Assembly (NCBI GenBank): GCA_010356995.1
Contig: ML996698.1
Coordinates: 740,064-804,063, forward strand
Reading direction: 5' to 3'
Length of the DNA: 64,000 nt
DNA from: Trichodelitschia bisporula
Lineage: Eukaryota; Ascomycota; Dothideomycetes; Phaeotrichales; Phaeotrichaceae
In this document: positions 24,451-35,456 of the stretch, in pieces
How the letters are laid out: each line of letters begins with the position of its first letter
Position numbering within the stretch: the first letter of the stretch is position 1
Program-made: the position numbers and the translations under genes
The notes under the pieces: generated by a model
Told to the model about the DNA's origin: nothing
Databases searched by the model: none
The model's input: only the letters and a program-made list of their open reading frames with translations

Positions 24451-25442
24451 TCACCACCCTTGCTTACGCCGAAAGGCGTCGTGATTCTTGCAGTACGACT
24501 TCCATAACGTCTCGAAGACCTCGCGCTTGTAGAGCTGGCTGGGGGGTCCCTTGCTGTCGCCAAAGTAGTCGAGAATGCGGTCGCAGAACATCCACACGCC
24601 CTCGACGTGGTACGGCAGCAGTAGCTTGCGTTCTTTGCGCGCGCATATGACGGAACCAACGCCTGACTGCCACTCCGGCGGCGCGAAGCCGGAGATTGCG
24701 TCGATTTTCATGTATGTCACCATTTGGTTGTCTAGGTCGGCGCGGTTGGAGGACTTGCTGCCGATGCGGTAGAAGACGAGGGGGATGTTGATCACGGCTG
24801 GGATGGGCGGGACGTCGAGCTTGAAGATGGGTGGGTGCGGGGGATGGTGATGGCGGACCATGTGTGGCCTTCTTCCATCGCGCATTTGAGGTAGACGGCA
24901 ACGACGGGGTCGGTCTTGCTGCCTTCCATGTTGTACGGAATCGGCTCAACTTTATTCTTCACTGGAAGAGCATTGGGGACTTTCTGCTTGACGGACGACT
25001 CAGGATCATCTTCGACTTTGACTGGCTTAGGGACTATAGGCTTGTTGTCTGACTTTGTGGTCTTGAGAGTCTTGTGCTTGATGGAAGGCTCCTCAGGATC
25101 GTCTTCGACTTCGACCGGCTTGGGGATGGTAGGTTTGTCACCTGACTTCGCAGCCTTCTGCGCTTCCTGTTTGACGGACTGCTTCCCAGTCACCGCTTGG
25201 ATCGACACGAGTTCGGGAGGTTCGTCATCGGACTTTATGGCCTTGGGAGTCACATGCTTGCCCGACTGCGTCTGGGCCAACGTTTCGACCGGCATGAGTG
25301 CGGGAGGTTCGTCGTCCGACTGCATGGGCTTCTTCGGAGCCAGCCCGCATGGAAGAATCCCAGAGGAAACTAGCTTCTTGACAGGGTCCTCCGCCTCGGA
25401 GTCAGTGTCGATGCTGTCCCACTTGGAGTAGTCGATCACCAT
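24451..25442 (-). CDS. Uncharacterised protein with acidic/lysine repeats; apparent frameshift
   Basis: From the ATG at 25442 the protein starts MVIDYSKWDSIDTDSEAEDP, carries four repeats of about 30 residues (residues about 38-157), then enters a globular domain at VVAVYLKCAMEEGHTWSAI. The rest of the domain (PIFKLDVPPIPAVINIPLVF through SGFAPPEWQSGVGSVICARK to the end at 24451) lies one frame over. The switch is in a C-rich run near 24832-24845, with no room for a usual intron. Either one C is missing from the assembly or the gene is broken. The C-terminal domain looks conserved and probably belongs to a fungal family of unknown function; the start resembles proteins with an N-terminal DYSKWD motif. 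I give no function. Confidence 0.6.
24972..25331 (-). repeat. Four degenerate tandem protein repeats (about 30 residues each)
   Basis: In the uncharacterised gene, units begin at residues about 38, 67, 97 and 128. Each contains a lysine-rich lead-in, a core such as KSDDEPPELV, KSGDKPTIPKPVEVEDD or KSDNKPIVPKPVKVEDD, and a basic tail (SVKQ, SIKH). Units 3 and 4 are most alike, which suggests the most recent duplication. Likely disordered. Confidence 0.75.
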
Positions 25443-25994
25443 CGTGATGGAAGGAGCCACCCGGTGATTTCGGTAACTTTCGAGATTGAGGTACGAGAAA
25501 CGAGCACCTGAGAGCTCTGTGAATCTTGAAGGCGAATCATGGAGACGCAGTTGTTGTGACCTGCAAAACTTCTTTCCGCACAAACAGCGGGATCTTGCAG
25601 ACAGCGTTTGTATTCCGAGTGGTGTGGCTATCGACGTTGTCTTCTGCTGCACTGACCATAATGTGGATGCCAAGCCGTAGAGTCCCAATCGAGGTGGCTG
25701 CCTCGTCAGCGAGCCTTGCCAAGGGCCGTTGCATCTTGATGCCTGAGAATGTTTCTATGTGTCTGCCTGAGTGCCTGAGTGAAGCCTTAGCGGCGATCCT
25801 TGCTGCCTTGTCCCAAGGCCGCATCCATATCCGAACAAGCAAAGCAAAGCATCGCAGGAAAGCTGCAAAGTCTTGTCAACAACACCAAAAAACCCCACGA
25901 ACATATCCCATCACCAAACAGTCCCCGGTTCTTATCCGCGGCTCAGCATCCGCCCGAATCGTCCGCGCTGCACGCGCAGCCCTTTGCGTTCGCC
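25443..25994. promoter_or_regulatory. Divergent promoter between the repeat gene and NUP133
   Basis: 552 bp between two divergent start codons. The frame of the minus-strand gene stays open upstream to 25688, but the extra residues look like leader. No distinct factor site could be identified. Confidence 0.45.
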
Positions 25995-28900
25995 ATGTTC
26001 TCTCCAGACGCCTCCGTGCAGAGCGTTCACGGCGCGTCGGTTCGAAACCCGCGCCGTCGCCGCCGTGTTGATGATGGTCTGCGCCAGGATCCGCCGAAGC
26101 GAAGCAAGATCAGTAGTGATACTTATCAAGCCGTAGTTTCCAAGGAGAGCACTGCCGGAAAGTCCAACGGCCATGCGAAGGACGTTGACCGCGACGTTGC
26201 CGTCGCCATGCGCGACATGTCCGTCCGCGACAAGCGCCACGCGAGTACCACCTGGCGGCCGCCGAAGAGCGATGGGAGCGTCATACTGGTGTGTTTGTTA
26301 GACGGGAATTGCTTGCGTCGCGACTGCTGACAGTACACAGACGAAGAACGCGACTTACACCGTCAAGCGGCTTCCAGCACTGCCTGAGCGGATGAAGACG
26401 ATAGGTCAGCATGCGACAGCTTGTAAAGGCTCCTGCTAATGGTTCAAGGGGACTTCCGTGCTGCATTCCGGTCCACCCTCACAGCGCACCATGTTGTTGT
26501 TTCGACACAGGAATTGGTCTACATTTGGGACTACACCTCGCTCAACCCTTCGCCCATTCCGCGAATCCTCAACCTCCCAGAGTCCAAGCGGCTTGAGGCC
26601 CTTCCAATCGCAGCTCTCGTCACTACAACCTCGTCATCCGATATTGGCATAGTCATCGTATTTCCTACCACGGGAAAGATCAAGTTCTGGGAAAATATCG
26701 ACAGCGCCGAGTCGCTCAGTCTCTTCCAGCAGCGCCGCCAGGGTATCGACGGTTCCATCAAGCTCTACACTGGTGAGAGCATCACCCAAGTCATTGACAT
26801 CAAGCACGCCGGTTTCATCCTGGTTTCCAGCAGCGGACGCCATGTGCATCTTACTATCCGGGACACTCAAGGTCGGCCGTCCATCAACACGTCGATACTG
26901 GGCAGCGATGGCACGAGCAAGGGCATGCTCGTGAACCTGTACCAAACATTCAAGGGCGGCTACAGGAGCACCGTGGTAGCCGTCCAGGCGCGGCCTTCGT
27001 CGACAAAGGGACACATGGAGGTCTTATCTGCCACCAATGAAGGCCACTTCAAGTCGTGGGAGGTCAGTTGGGCAGGTCATCATATGCCCACCGGAGATGT
27101 CGATATCAACGATGCGCTTGCCAAACACGAGCAAGGTCGTCATCTGAATACCGACCATAGCCTGCGCCTCCTTGACTTTATCATCATCGGTCCCGGAAAA
27201 GATGATCCTTCGAAGGGGCTTAGGGTTATGGCTCTCGTTGTTTACGATGAAGAGGGCGGAAAAGAATACGCGCTGCTCGAGCTCGATTTTAAAGCGGGCG
27301 TGGAGCTGGTGCGCATCATTCCCATAAATCACTACCAGCCCCAGACGGAGTACCCCGCGGGCAAGGTTTACGTGCCGGAGCCGGAACATACGGCGTTTGT
27401 TGTCTTCGAGAGAGAAGTCGTCGTTGTCTCCCTTGCAGCGCCGGCTACCAGTTCCCAGGGGTTCCAGGATGTGGTTCACTTCAAGCAGGAGGGCGCAACA
27501 GAGATTGTGGAGGGCGCTTTGGAGACCCTCGCTGTTCAGAACAAACACGAGCCCTCCAGCATCGTGCTCCTCACAAAGGGAGCCGGCGTCGTTCGTTTCA
27601 TCGCACAACCTCCCCCAGCCCGCAAGGACGAGGAGCGGCAGCGCGTGACGGCGAAGAGCAAGTTTGAGCAAGCCATCTTCTTCGGATCGCAGCCTGGCAC
27701 GATCCTCGAGTTCCGCCAATGCAAGCAGCCTCAGTTTCCCCAGGACGAAGTGGAGAAGGCGGCTCTCAGCATCAGCGAGGATATCCTGCAGACGGACAGC
27801 AGCGTTATGCCCGAGATTTCATCGTCCATGGATCAGCATTTGGGAATGCGTATCAAGGCCGCCCATGACCTGGTCGAGCACGTCAAGGCGAACTATCCGC
27901 AGCTGAAGCGCGATACGCGGTGGAGGCTGATGTGGAGCGCCGAGCGGTTGAAGTCGGCGCAGAGCCTGTGGCGCGTGTACGAGAAGTGGCTCGGTCTGCG
28001 GTTCAAGTCGGAGACGCCGCTGCTCATGCCGCAGATCATCGAGGTGATTCCTGAGTCCCAGAAGGCGAGGGCCAATCCGGCCCTCGGCCAGATCGACTCG
28101 TTCCGGCAGTGGTTCGTCAAGGACACAATGCGGCTGGACAAAATCATCCCCATTGCCTTACTGGTGCTGCGCGACAGTGATAACAAGACATCGACGGCCG
28201 AGTACCTGGAGGATCTCAACGAAGTGCTAGATATGTATCTGGCGATCTTGGAGACGGCGCTGGAGTTCCGCGAGACCAATGCGCGTCCCTACGGTCTGGA
28301 CGAAGAGGACATGACGGGAGGTCTGCTGAACGAGCCCTACCAAGGCCTCCCGGAGTTCTGGACTTCGCGCTCCAACGTCCTCAACTCGCTCACCGATATG
28401 GTCGGGCTCTTCACGGATCTCGGCAAGGAGCCAGAGCTGGCTGCGAACTCGCATTGGCAGGCTATGACCAAGGATCTCGGGCGCGTGGTCTGGCTCGTCT
28501 GTGTGCTGCACACGGAGCGCTATCGCTGGCTCCTCGCGCAGGAGGACGAGAGCACGCAAAACGCCGGCCGCAATCTCGAGGACCAGCTGATCAACGACAT
28601 CCGCCCCAAGGAGCTCCTTGTTCTGGCGAGCCTCGGCCAGGGCCAGCAGGCCATGGCCCTGGCGGAGAAACTGGGCGACATCCACTCCCTCGTCAACATC
28701 CTGCTGCACGAGCTCGAAAGCTACGGCGGCATGACATCGACTCTAGCGCTAGACGCGGAGGCCGAGCAAACCCCCGAAGCCCAGGCCCTGTACACAAAGA
28801 TCCACTCCTACTTCGCCAAATTCGGCCCGGCGTTCTCGCGCGTCTTCTACCAGACCCTGATTGCAGCGGGGCATGTCGGCGCGCTGCTGGACAAGAAATT

Positions 28901-30071
28901 CGGCATCCAGGAGCAACTCTCCGCCTTCCTGCGCTCGAATCCCCACTACGCGAAGCTAGGCTTTATAAACGACGTTATCAACGACAGGAATATGCTCTCC
29001 GCCGCGCAATCGCTGCACACCGCCGCCGAGCACGAGGCGAACAACTGGTGCAAAACAGTGCAGTTGTCCACGGGGCACCTCGTCCTCCTCGCCGCCTCGT
29101 CCCCGGACACGCTCCGCCCCCTCCAAACCGCCAACGCCCACGCCCTCGCCCTCGCGCGCATCCAGACCCGCTTAAGTAAAGCCCTGCACCCTGTCGTCAC
29201 GACCTCCCTCGACGACGACTCCGCGCTAGACAACATCCTCGAGTCCCTAAGCGGCCCCCGCCCACGCCCCGCCCTGCACACCCTCCTCCGGCTCTCCCTC
29301 GCCGACCTCCTCAAACACCGCGCCCTCCCCGCCGATCTCCTCGCAGACACGCTCTCCCTGCTCGACGCGCGCGCCGCGTCTGCCGCCCTGGGCGCCTCGC
29401 CCTGGTTGCTCGCGCTCCAAGCGCTGCACCACGGGGATCTGTACGCGAAAGACGAGCAAGCGGCCGATGCACTCGCGCTGTGTGTGTGGAAACGCCTCTT
29501 TGTCGCCGATGATTGGGTCGGCGTTAATGCCACCCTCGGCCTCACGGACGCGGAGGTGCGCGGCCAGTTGCGCGCCACGGCGCTGTATGCCGCGCTCAAA
29601 GAGGGGTATGCGCAAGGTAGGCTCGGCTCTTTCCCCCATGAATTATATGGGGTCGCTCGCTAACGCTCGCTCCCAGGACTTTGGCTCACACACCCCGCCT
29701 TCGCCCTCCCGCTCCCTCCCGCCGCGCTGGGGGCGGGAAGCACAGCTGCGAGCCTCATGCCCCGTTTCAGCGGGACCGATCTCGCGAAACCCATGGCGGG
29801 GGATAATGCAAAGGACGACGCGAGACTAAGGGATGCGATTGCGCAGGGGAGGCTGCCGCATTGGTATGCTGAGGTTGTGAGGTTGGCGGAGGAGGGGGCG
29901 GAGTATGAGGCGGTGGAGAGAGGGGTGTTGGAGAGGGAGTATGCGGCGTGGGTGGGGGGGTTTGAGCATCCGGATTTGATTAGGCCTGGGGGGGGGGTTG
30001 GGGTGAATGGGACTGGGGGAGGTGTGGCGGGGGAGGAGGATGGGGATGGGGATGTTGAGATGGAGGGGTAG
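25995..30071 (+). CDS. NUP133: Nucleoporin Nup133 (Y-complex)
   Basis: Scaffold subunit of the Nup84/Nup107 (Y) complex of the nuclear pore. Exons are 25995-26288, 26341-26404, 26449-29616 and 29677-30071, giving 1,306 residues, within the fungal size range. After a basic disordered N-terminus (RNPRRRRRVDDG), a beta-propeller region spans residues about 100-520 (for example VVVSTQELVYIWDYTSLNPS). A long alpha-helical stack follows to the C-terminus, including KELLVLASLGQGQQAMALAE and LPHWYAEVVRLAEEG. The end is Gly- and acid-rich. All splice phases are consistent. Assigned on overall architecture and segments typical of Nup133; no close paralogue is plausible. Confidence 0.9.
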
Positions 30072-30560
30072 TGTGCTGGTGTAAAAGCGGGCGTTTTTGA
30101 GGGGTGGTTGTTCGGCTTGTATGAGCGGCGGAGGCTCGCGAGCTTGTTGCTTAATATCCCGGGGAACACATGCGAGGGCGCCTGATGGCGGTTGCTCGGG
30201 TTTAAACTGTAGAATGTCTTGCGGGCTTAGTATGCCTCGTCGCGTCCAATATCTTCCACATAACTATGCGGCCTCGAGACCCTCGAGGCCAAGCACCTCT
30301 TTGAACAAAAGTAACAAAACAAGAGCACAGCAATCCCAATATCCACACACATTATTCATTCATTATTCACTCATCCAGCGTATCAAATCGCTATGCATCA
30401 TGAATGTATCCGCCCATACCCGTCTAAAGTAATTCCACCATCGCCCTTTTTTTATCCCACCCAGCGCCACCGCCGCCGCCAAAAAAAAAAGCCAAAAGAA
30501 CGCCATGTCGCTCATGCAAAACGCAAGTAAACCGACCATCCCGACCCCACGAAAAATTGC
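30072..30560. other. 3' intergenic region between convergent NUP133 and protease
   Basis: 489 bp between convergent stop codons, with a run of ten A at 30481-30490 and short AT-rich stretches suited to polyadenylation. No gene seen. Confidence 0.55.
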
Positions 30561-32105
30561 TCAAATCAGACCCCATAACGTGACACCCAGAACCGCAGCA
30601 GCACCCCACCACCCAGGCGCCACTTTCCCCCCTCCGCTCGCCGCAGCCGCCGTCGCCTCCCCGCTCGCATTAGTACTTGCTGTCGCAGTACTCGCCGTCG
30701 CGGTATTAGACTGCTCGTGCGCAGTCCACGAGTTGGTGGCGTGGGAAGATGCATCCGCTTTAGCGGATGCAGACGTTCCTGGTCCCGACGTTAGCGTTGT
30801 TGCCGACGAGCCCGTCTGCTGGGCGTGCACCACGGCATTAGGAGTTACCGGGCCCGAGTCGGCCACCGACGCCTTTGCTGTTTCAGGCAGAACCATGGAC
30901 GTCGGGGCCGGGGGCGAGGCGGGATCCGAGGCCGGGATGGGGGATGACATACCGGTAGCCGTGTCCTTGAGCGCGGCGAAGCCGACCCTTCCCCCGTCGT
31001 AATCGAACGCCGCGTACACGTTCTTCAGAAACACGTCGCCGACGAGCCACTTCGAGTCGCCGAACGGGGTGCCAGTGACCAGTCTGCTGCGGCAGTCGGG
31101 TGAGCCCTTCTCCAGCGGGTCGCCGACGAAGTCCTTGGCGAGGATATTCCATTTCGTGTCCCCGAATTGGATCCAGAGCGGCTTTGACGTTGAGCATGGC
31201 AGCTGGTAGTATGAATCGTCGATGGCCTTTGCGCCGAGGATGAGGGCGTGGATTGCTGCTGAATCGCTCGCTGACATGAAGATGTAGCTCGTGCCCGAGT
31301 CGATGATGGCCGTGCGTGCACCGCTCAGTGATGCCGCCTTGGAATCCACGCCGATGCCTCCCGCTGCGATCTCCCAGAAGCCACGGTCGTTCGCCACGAC
31401 AGGCACATACTTGAGGTCGCCATCGAACCGGCTCTTGTCCACGTCGCCAAACAGGACCTCGCCGTCGTTAGGCCCGTCCCCGGCCCGCGCAATTGCAAGA
31501 CCGAAAAGCTTCTTCGGGATGGACTTTTGCGCAACGAGGGTTTCGACGATGTTGGCGGCCGGGATGGTGCGAGCTGATTGTGCCGGCCCGTACGACATTG
31601 CCAAGATGCCGTCAATGGCAAAGGACAGGAAGTCATCCGAGACCTTGTTCGCAAGCCCGAACGTCATCGGCACCGACAACCCGGGACCCAGGCGCATGGT
31701 GTCGGACGCCTGTACCCCAGAGACGGAGCCCGTGCCGTATGTTATAGAGAACGGGTCCTTTGTGGTTTTAAGGCTGGTCGAGTCGAGGGTGTTATGCACA
31801 CCACACGCCTGCGAGGTGCAGGCCGACCCCATGGCCCAAGTATTTGTCGCGGCCGTGTCGAGGAGAAGGTAGAAGGACTTTTTGCTTGTGCCGATGTTGA
31901 CGACGGCGAAGTATGTCATGTCATTGCCGTCTTGTGCGATGCCGGCCGAATTGGCCTCGCTGGGAGTAGTGGACTCCAAGACATTGAAGGTGTTGTCCCG
32001 CTTGACATGGGCACTTCGGCGGTGGAGGGAGAGACGCAGTGGTGGGGGCGCTTGCGGGGCGGCGAGGACGAGGGAGACGAGAGGTGCTAGCCAGAACGGA
32101 CGCAT
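30561..32105 (-). CDS. Secreted or wall-anchored pepsin-like aspartyl protease (A1 family)
   Basis: Single exon, 514 residues. A signal peptide (MRPFWLAPLVSLVLAAPQAP) and short propeptide precede the bilobed protease core. The first catalytic loop reads LLLDTAATNTWAMG, where the usual DTG is DTA. The second is the canonical IIDSGTSYIF. The flap region contains ITYGTGSVSG. Beyond about residue 395 the chain is Ser/Thr/Ala-rich, likely glycosylated, and ends in a hydrophobic tail (GWWGAAAVLGVTLWGLI) after small residues. That fits a GPI-anchor signal, so the enzyme probably stays on the wall or membrane. It resembles the CtsD/OpsB group of fungal A1 proteases. It is divergent from a second secreted protease gene at 33808. 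Confidence 0.9.
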   Translation of the reverse strand: MRPFWLAPLVSLVLAAPQAPPPLRLSLHRRSAHVKRDNTFNVLESTTPSEANSAGIAQDGNDMTYFAVVNIGTSKKSFYLLLDTAATNTWAMGSACTSQACGVHNTLDSTSLKTTKDPFSITYGTGSVSGVQASDTMRLGPGLSVPMTFGLANKVSDDFLSFAIDGILAMSYGPAQSARTIPAANIVETLVAQKSIPKKLFGLAIARAGDGPNDGEVLFGDVDKSRFDGDLKYVPVVANDRGFWEIAAGGIGVDSKAASLSGARTAIIDSGTSYIFMSASDSAAIHALILGAKAIDDSYYQLPCSTSKPLWIQFGDTKWNILAKDFVGDPLEKGSPDCRSRLVTGTPFGDSKWLVGDVFLKNVYAAFDYDGGRVGFAALKDTATGMSSPIPASDPASPPAPTSMVLPETAKASVADSGPVTPNAVVHAQQTGSSATTLTSGPGTSASAKADASSHATNSWTAHEQSNTATASTATASTNASGEATAAAASGGGKVAPGWWGAAAVLGVTLWGLI

Positions 32106-33807
32106 CGTGACTGAGGTGCCGTGTGAAAGTGCGGGGGGGGCCGAGTGCTGGCAGTTAAGCAGACCCAGACGCCGCGCTCGTCACTTGTCGTCACTTATCG
32201 TCACTTGCCCGTTCCGGACGAATGCAGCTAGAAGATGGTGCAGAACGGACGGATGTCCTCGTGGGGGTGTACGACCGACCGTCGTACAAATTGCTTCCGA
32301 TTAGTTAGTCGTGCAGGTGTGAAAGGTGAGGCTTTTGGGTTCGGTGAGGGAGAAAGCCGTGATGGCATGAGATGGAGGTTTACAAGCCAAGTAGGAGGAA
32401 AGGAAGGCGCAATTGTGTTCCCCGCCATGTGTGTTATATTCCTCGGCCGAGTGGGTGGCAGGAGCCGCCACCACACAAGGCTCTGCAAAGACAAGTCGTC
32501 GATTCCGGATCAGGGAGAAGCGGGTTGCGCTTGCATTCATTCACGAACAGGGAAGGCGCGGGGTGGGGCTGATACAGGGATAGACGGGACGAGAGAGGCA
32601 GGAACCAGGGGCCAGGGTCAGCACGCGGGGGTGCTTGGAGAGGAAAGAGCTGGCCTTATGGCCAATCAGAACAGGGATCAGCGAACAGCCACCCCACTTT
32701 TCCCATTCGATCCTTCCCCTCTTCCCGCTGAGGTTGAAACAGGGGTGGTGGGGCGCCCTGCACATCACACATGACATAAGCGGAGCTTAAGCAGGAGCGA
32801 GGGAGCAAGGAGAGTCGAGGCACTTTTCCTTTTGACGCTTGAGAACTGGAACCAGAACCATTGTGAACAGAGTTGCAGAGTTGCATCGCTTCATGCATCA
32901 AGTCTCTCCTCCCTTCGACCTCACCGAGTCGCAATCCCTCGCCGTACAGCACTGGCGGCACTAGCTGCACGCAGTGTTGGTGGCAGAAGATGTCAGCGGC
33001 TGCTGAATGCGGCGTCTATCAAGAGGGCGTCTACTCACACTGACGCCGTTTGCAGATCTGTGGGAAGAGCTGGAAGCCGATCTTGGCGTCGATGCATCCT
33101 GCACTGATGCCTTGCGCACTTGTCCGGCTGCCTCAGGCTGCAAGCCTCATCCGAAACCGGCCCGTTCTTGTGTGGTTGTCGGATTTTAGCGGTGGTTGAC
33201 TAGGAAGAAGGTTACGCATCGGTTCCACTCACAAATGCTCCCCTTCTGGAATTGCCGCATATGGGGGAAGCCATAGTATGGGTACTAATTATGGCCACTA
33301 GTCACCAGACAAGACCCTGGCCTACCCGTCATGCGTCGCAACCCCGGCCCGAGCGAGCCTTGCCCGAGGGTTACCCTACCCACACCCGCGATATCGGGAC
33401 CGCGGACCTTCCGATTCGAAGCATCCGCTTCGTTCGCTTCGTTATCACCTGCGTATCCTCTTTATTTGGATAAGGCGATCAAATGAACATCATCAAATAT
33501 TGCTGCGCTGCCGAAAATCTAGCCCATATCAGCTCTCCACCAACCATCAGCCGCGTACCCGAAACCCAAGACTCGTAAACCAACCCTTCTAGCCCTTCGT
33601 TTCACGAATACAGCCCGCTAAGCCCCCTGCCCCATACCTCCCCTCTCTCATCTATCCCCCATCGCCCAATCTCGCTCTCCAACTCTCCGCCTACCTATCT
33701 GTAGATTACGCCCTATCTCATCAATCTCACGAAGCAACGCGCTCGAGCCCCCTCATCGCACCCTATAGCCGCGGCCTTCCCAGCGACCATGTCTCCATCC
33801 CCACACA
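32106..33807. promoter_or_regulatory. Shared upstream region of two secreted protease genes
   Basis: 1.7 kb separate two divergent extracellular protease genes. Besides the repeated GTCACTT sites near the aspartyl protease start, I see no gene. Frames of up to about 180 codons around 32235-32774 have mixed composition and no motifs. The 33570-33800 part is C/T-rich and probably the leader of the subtilase gene. Confidence 0.5.
32180..32206. promoter_or_regulatory. Three GTCACTT sites at exact 10-bp spacing
   Basis: GTCACTT occurs at 32180, 32190 and 32200. On the minus (gene) strand these are AAGTGAC repeats, 75-101 bp upstream of the aspartyl protease ATG. The middle one overlaps a GATAAG. 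Same-face spacing of one helical turn suggests a factor-binding array. The factor is not known. Confidence 0.4.
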
Positions 33808-35358
33808 ATGCACCTTCCAGTCCTTCTTCTCAGCGCTCTCCTCACAAGTGCTGTCGCACAACGGCCCGGCCGCCCACCATGGCGCGACGGACCTGGGCAC
33901 GACGGACCTGGGCGCCCGCGCCCAGACGACGATGGCGAGCACCTCCCGAATAGCTACATCATCCGCTTCGCCCCCGACACGCCCGCCCCCATACGCCGCG
34001 CTCATGTCGCTTGGATAGAATCCCTCGAACGCCTCGGGCCGAATGATACCCTCGCGCGTGGCCTGCGCCATGAATTCAGCCTCGCATTCAAGGGCTACAG
34101 CGCGGCGCTGGATGAGGTCACGCTCCGGGTTATCCGCAGCAAACCCGAAGTTGCGGATGTCAGCCGTGTGGGCGTCAGCATTGCCCCAGGCGAGTTCCTG
34201 ACCCCGGCGCCCGGGCCGCCCGGGTCTGAGGAGGCGGATCCGCGGCTGGAGGGGAATGTCACGGTGAGGGTGGCGGGGGATACGATTATGCCAGGCGCGG
34301 TGACGACGGTGGCGAATAGGGGGTGGAATGCGAATCGTGTTTCGCACCGCACGTTTAAGACGGGGTATGGGAATGGGCCGTGGATGCATAATGGGTACTT
34401 GGGGCAGGGCGCGACGGTATACGTCCTCGACACGGGGGTCAACATCCGGCAACCGGGCTTCGCGGGCTCGGACGTCTCGCAGGCTAAGAACTTTGTCCGC
34501 GGGTCCAAGAACGAGGATATCAATGGGCACGGGACGATGTGCGCTGGCGTCATTGGCGGCACGTACAACGGCCTAGCGCCCAAGGCCAAGCTCGTGGGGA
34601 TCAAGATCGCGAACGACGAGGACCGCGCTGCGTGCGACGACACCGTCGCCGGCATCGAGTGGGTCGTCAATGCGCCGGGTAATAACAACTTGAAAGTCAT
34701 TTCGCTGTCGCAGACCGGCTTCACGGGCCGGCCGGACGTGAGTTCCGCGGTCGCGGCTGCGGTACGCGAGGGCGTGCACGTCGTCGTGTGCGCCGGCAAC
34801 AAGGACGTCGACGCGTGCGGCGTCGAACCTTCCAACGCCCACGGCGCCATTGTCGTGGGCTCCGTCGACGCGTTTAATAAACTGCCCACCATGCAGACGT
34901 CCCTCGAGGGCACGAATCGCGGGCGCTGCGTCACGATTTTCGCCCCTGGGAGTCGGGTCCCCACGCTTAGTACCAAGAACCTGTCCCCCGAGTATCATTA
35001 CTGGGGGTGGGGGACGAGTATTGCGGCGCCGCAGGTGGCGGCGCTGATTGCGAATCGGTTGTCGGAGGTTGGGCCGCTGCAGCCGGGAGAGGTGAGAAAG
35101 TGGTTGCAGGCTTTGGGGACGCCGGGGCAGATTACGGGTGACCTAAGGGGGGCGCCGAATTTGATTGCGTTTAGTGGGGTGGGGGAGAAGGGGGAGGTTA
35201 CGACTGCGGCGCCCAAGGGGGGGCCGGGGATGGGGGCGCCGGGGATGGGGCCGAAGGGCGGGCTGCCGAAGGGCGGGCTGCCGAAGGGCGGGCCGAAGGG
35301 CGGGAAGGACGGCGAGGACGAGGAGGAGCGGAAGCGTGTGGGGAGGACGAAGGTTTAG
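33808..35358 (+). CDS. Secreted subtilisin-like serine protease (S8, proteinase K group)
   Basis: Single exon, 516 residues. Signal peptide MHLPVLLLSALLTSAVAQ, then an Arg/Pro/Asp-rich stretch and an I9-type propeptide (SYIIRFAPDTPAPIRRAHVA). Catalytic residues are present: Asp in YVLDTGVNI, His in INGHGTMCAG, oxyanion Asn in VVVCAGNKD and Ser in WGTSIAAPQVAALIA. The residue after the nucleophile is Ile instead of the usual Met. The C-terminal extension of about 60 residues is made of Lys-Gly-Gly-Pro-like repeats (GLPKGGLPKGGPKGGK) and a charged end, unusual for the family. Probably an extracellular nutrient or host-substrate protease. Divergent from the aspartyl protease gene. Confidence 0.94.
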   Translation: MHLPVLLLSALLTSAVAQRPGRPPWRDGPGHDGPGRPRPDDDGEHLPNSYIIRFAPDTPAPIRRAHVAWIESLERLGPNDTLARGLRHEFSLAFKGYSAALDEVTLRVIRSKPEVADVSRVGVSIAPGEFLTPAPGPPGSEEADPRLEGNVTVRVAGDTIMPGAVTTVANRGWNANRVSHRTFKTGYGNGPWMHNGYLGQGATVYVLDTGVNIRQPGFAGSDVSQAKNFVRGSKNEDINGHGTMCAGVIGGTYNGLAPKAKLVGIKIANDEDRAACDDTVAGIEWVVNAPGNNNLKVISLSQTGFTGRPDVSSAVAAAVREGVHVVVCAGNKDVDACGVEPSNAHGAIVVGSVDAFNKLPTMQTSLEGTNRGRCVTIFAPGSRVPTLSTKNLSPEYHYWGWGTSIAAPQVAALIANRLSEVGPLQPGEVRKWLQALGTPGQITGDLRGAPNLIAFSGVGEKGEVTTAAPKGGPGMGAPGMGPKGGLPKGGLPKGGPKGGKDGEDEEERKRVGRTKV

Positions 35359-35456
35359 ATGGCTACGATAGTGGCGTGTGGTGTTTTCGTGTACATACTG
35401 TATTCTGTAGTGTAAATCGTGCGCTTCTCATTCCTCAACCGACCGTAGCGTATCCG

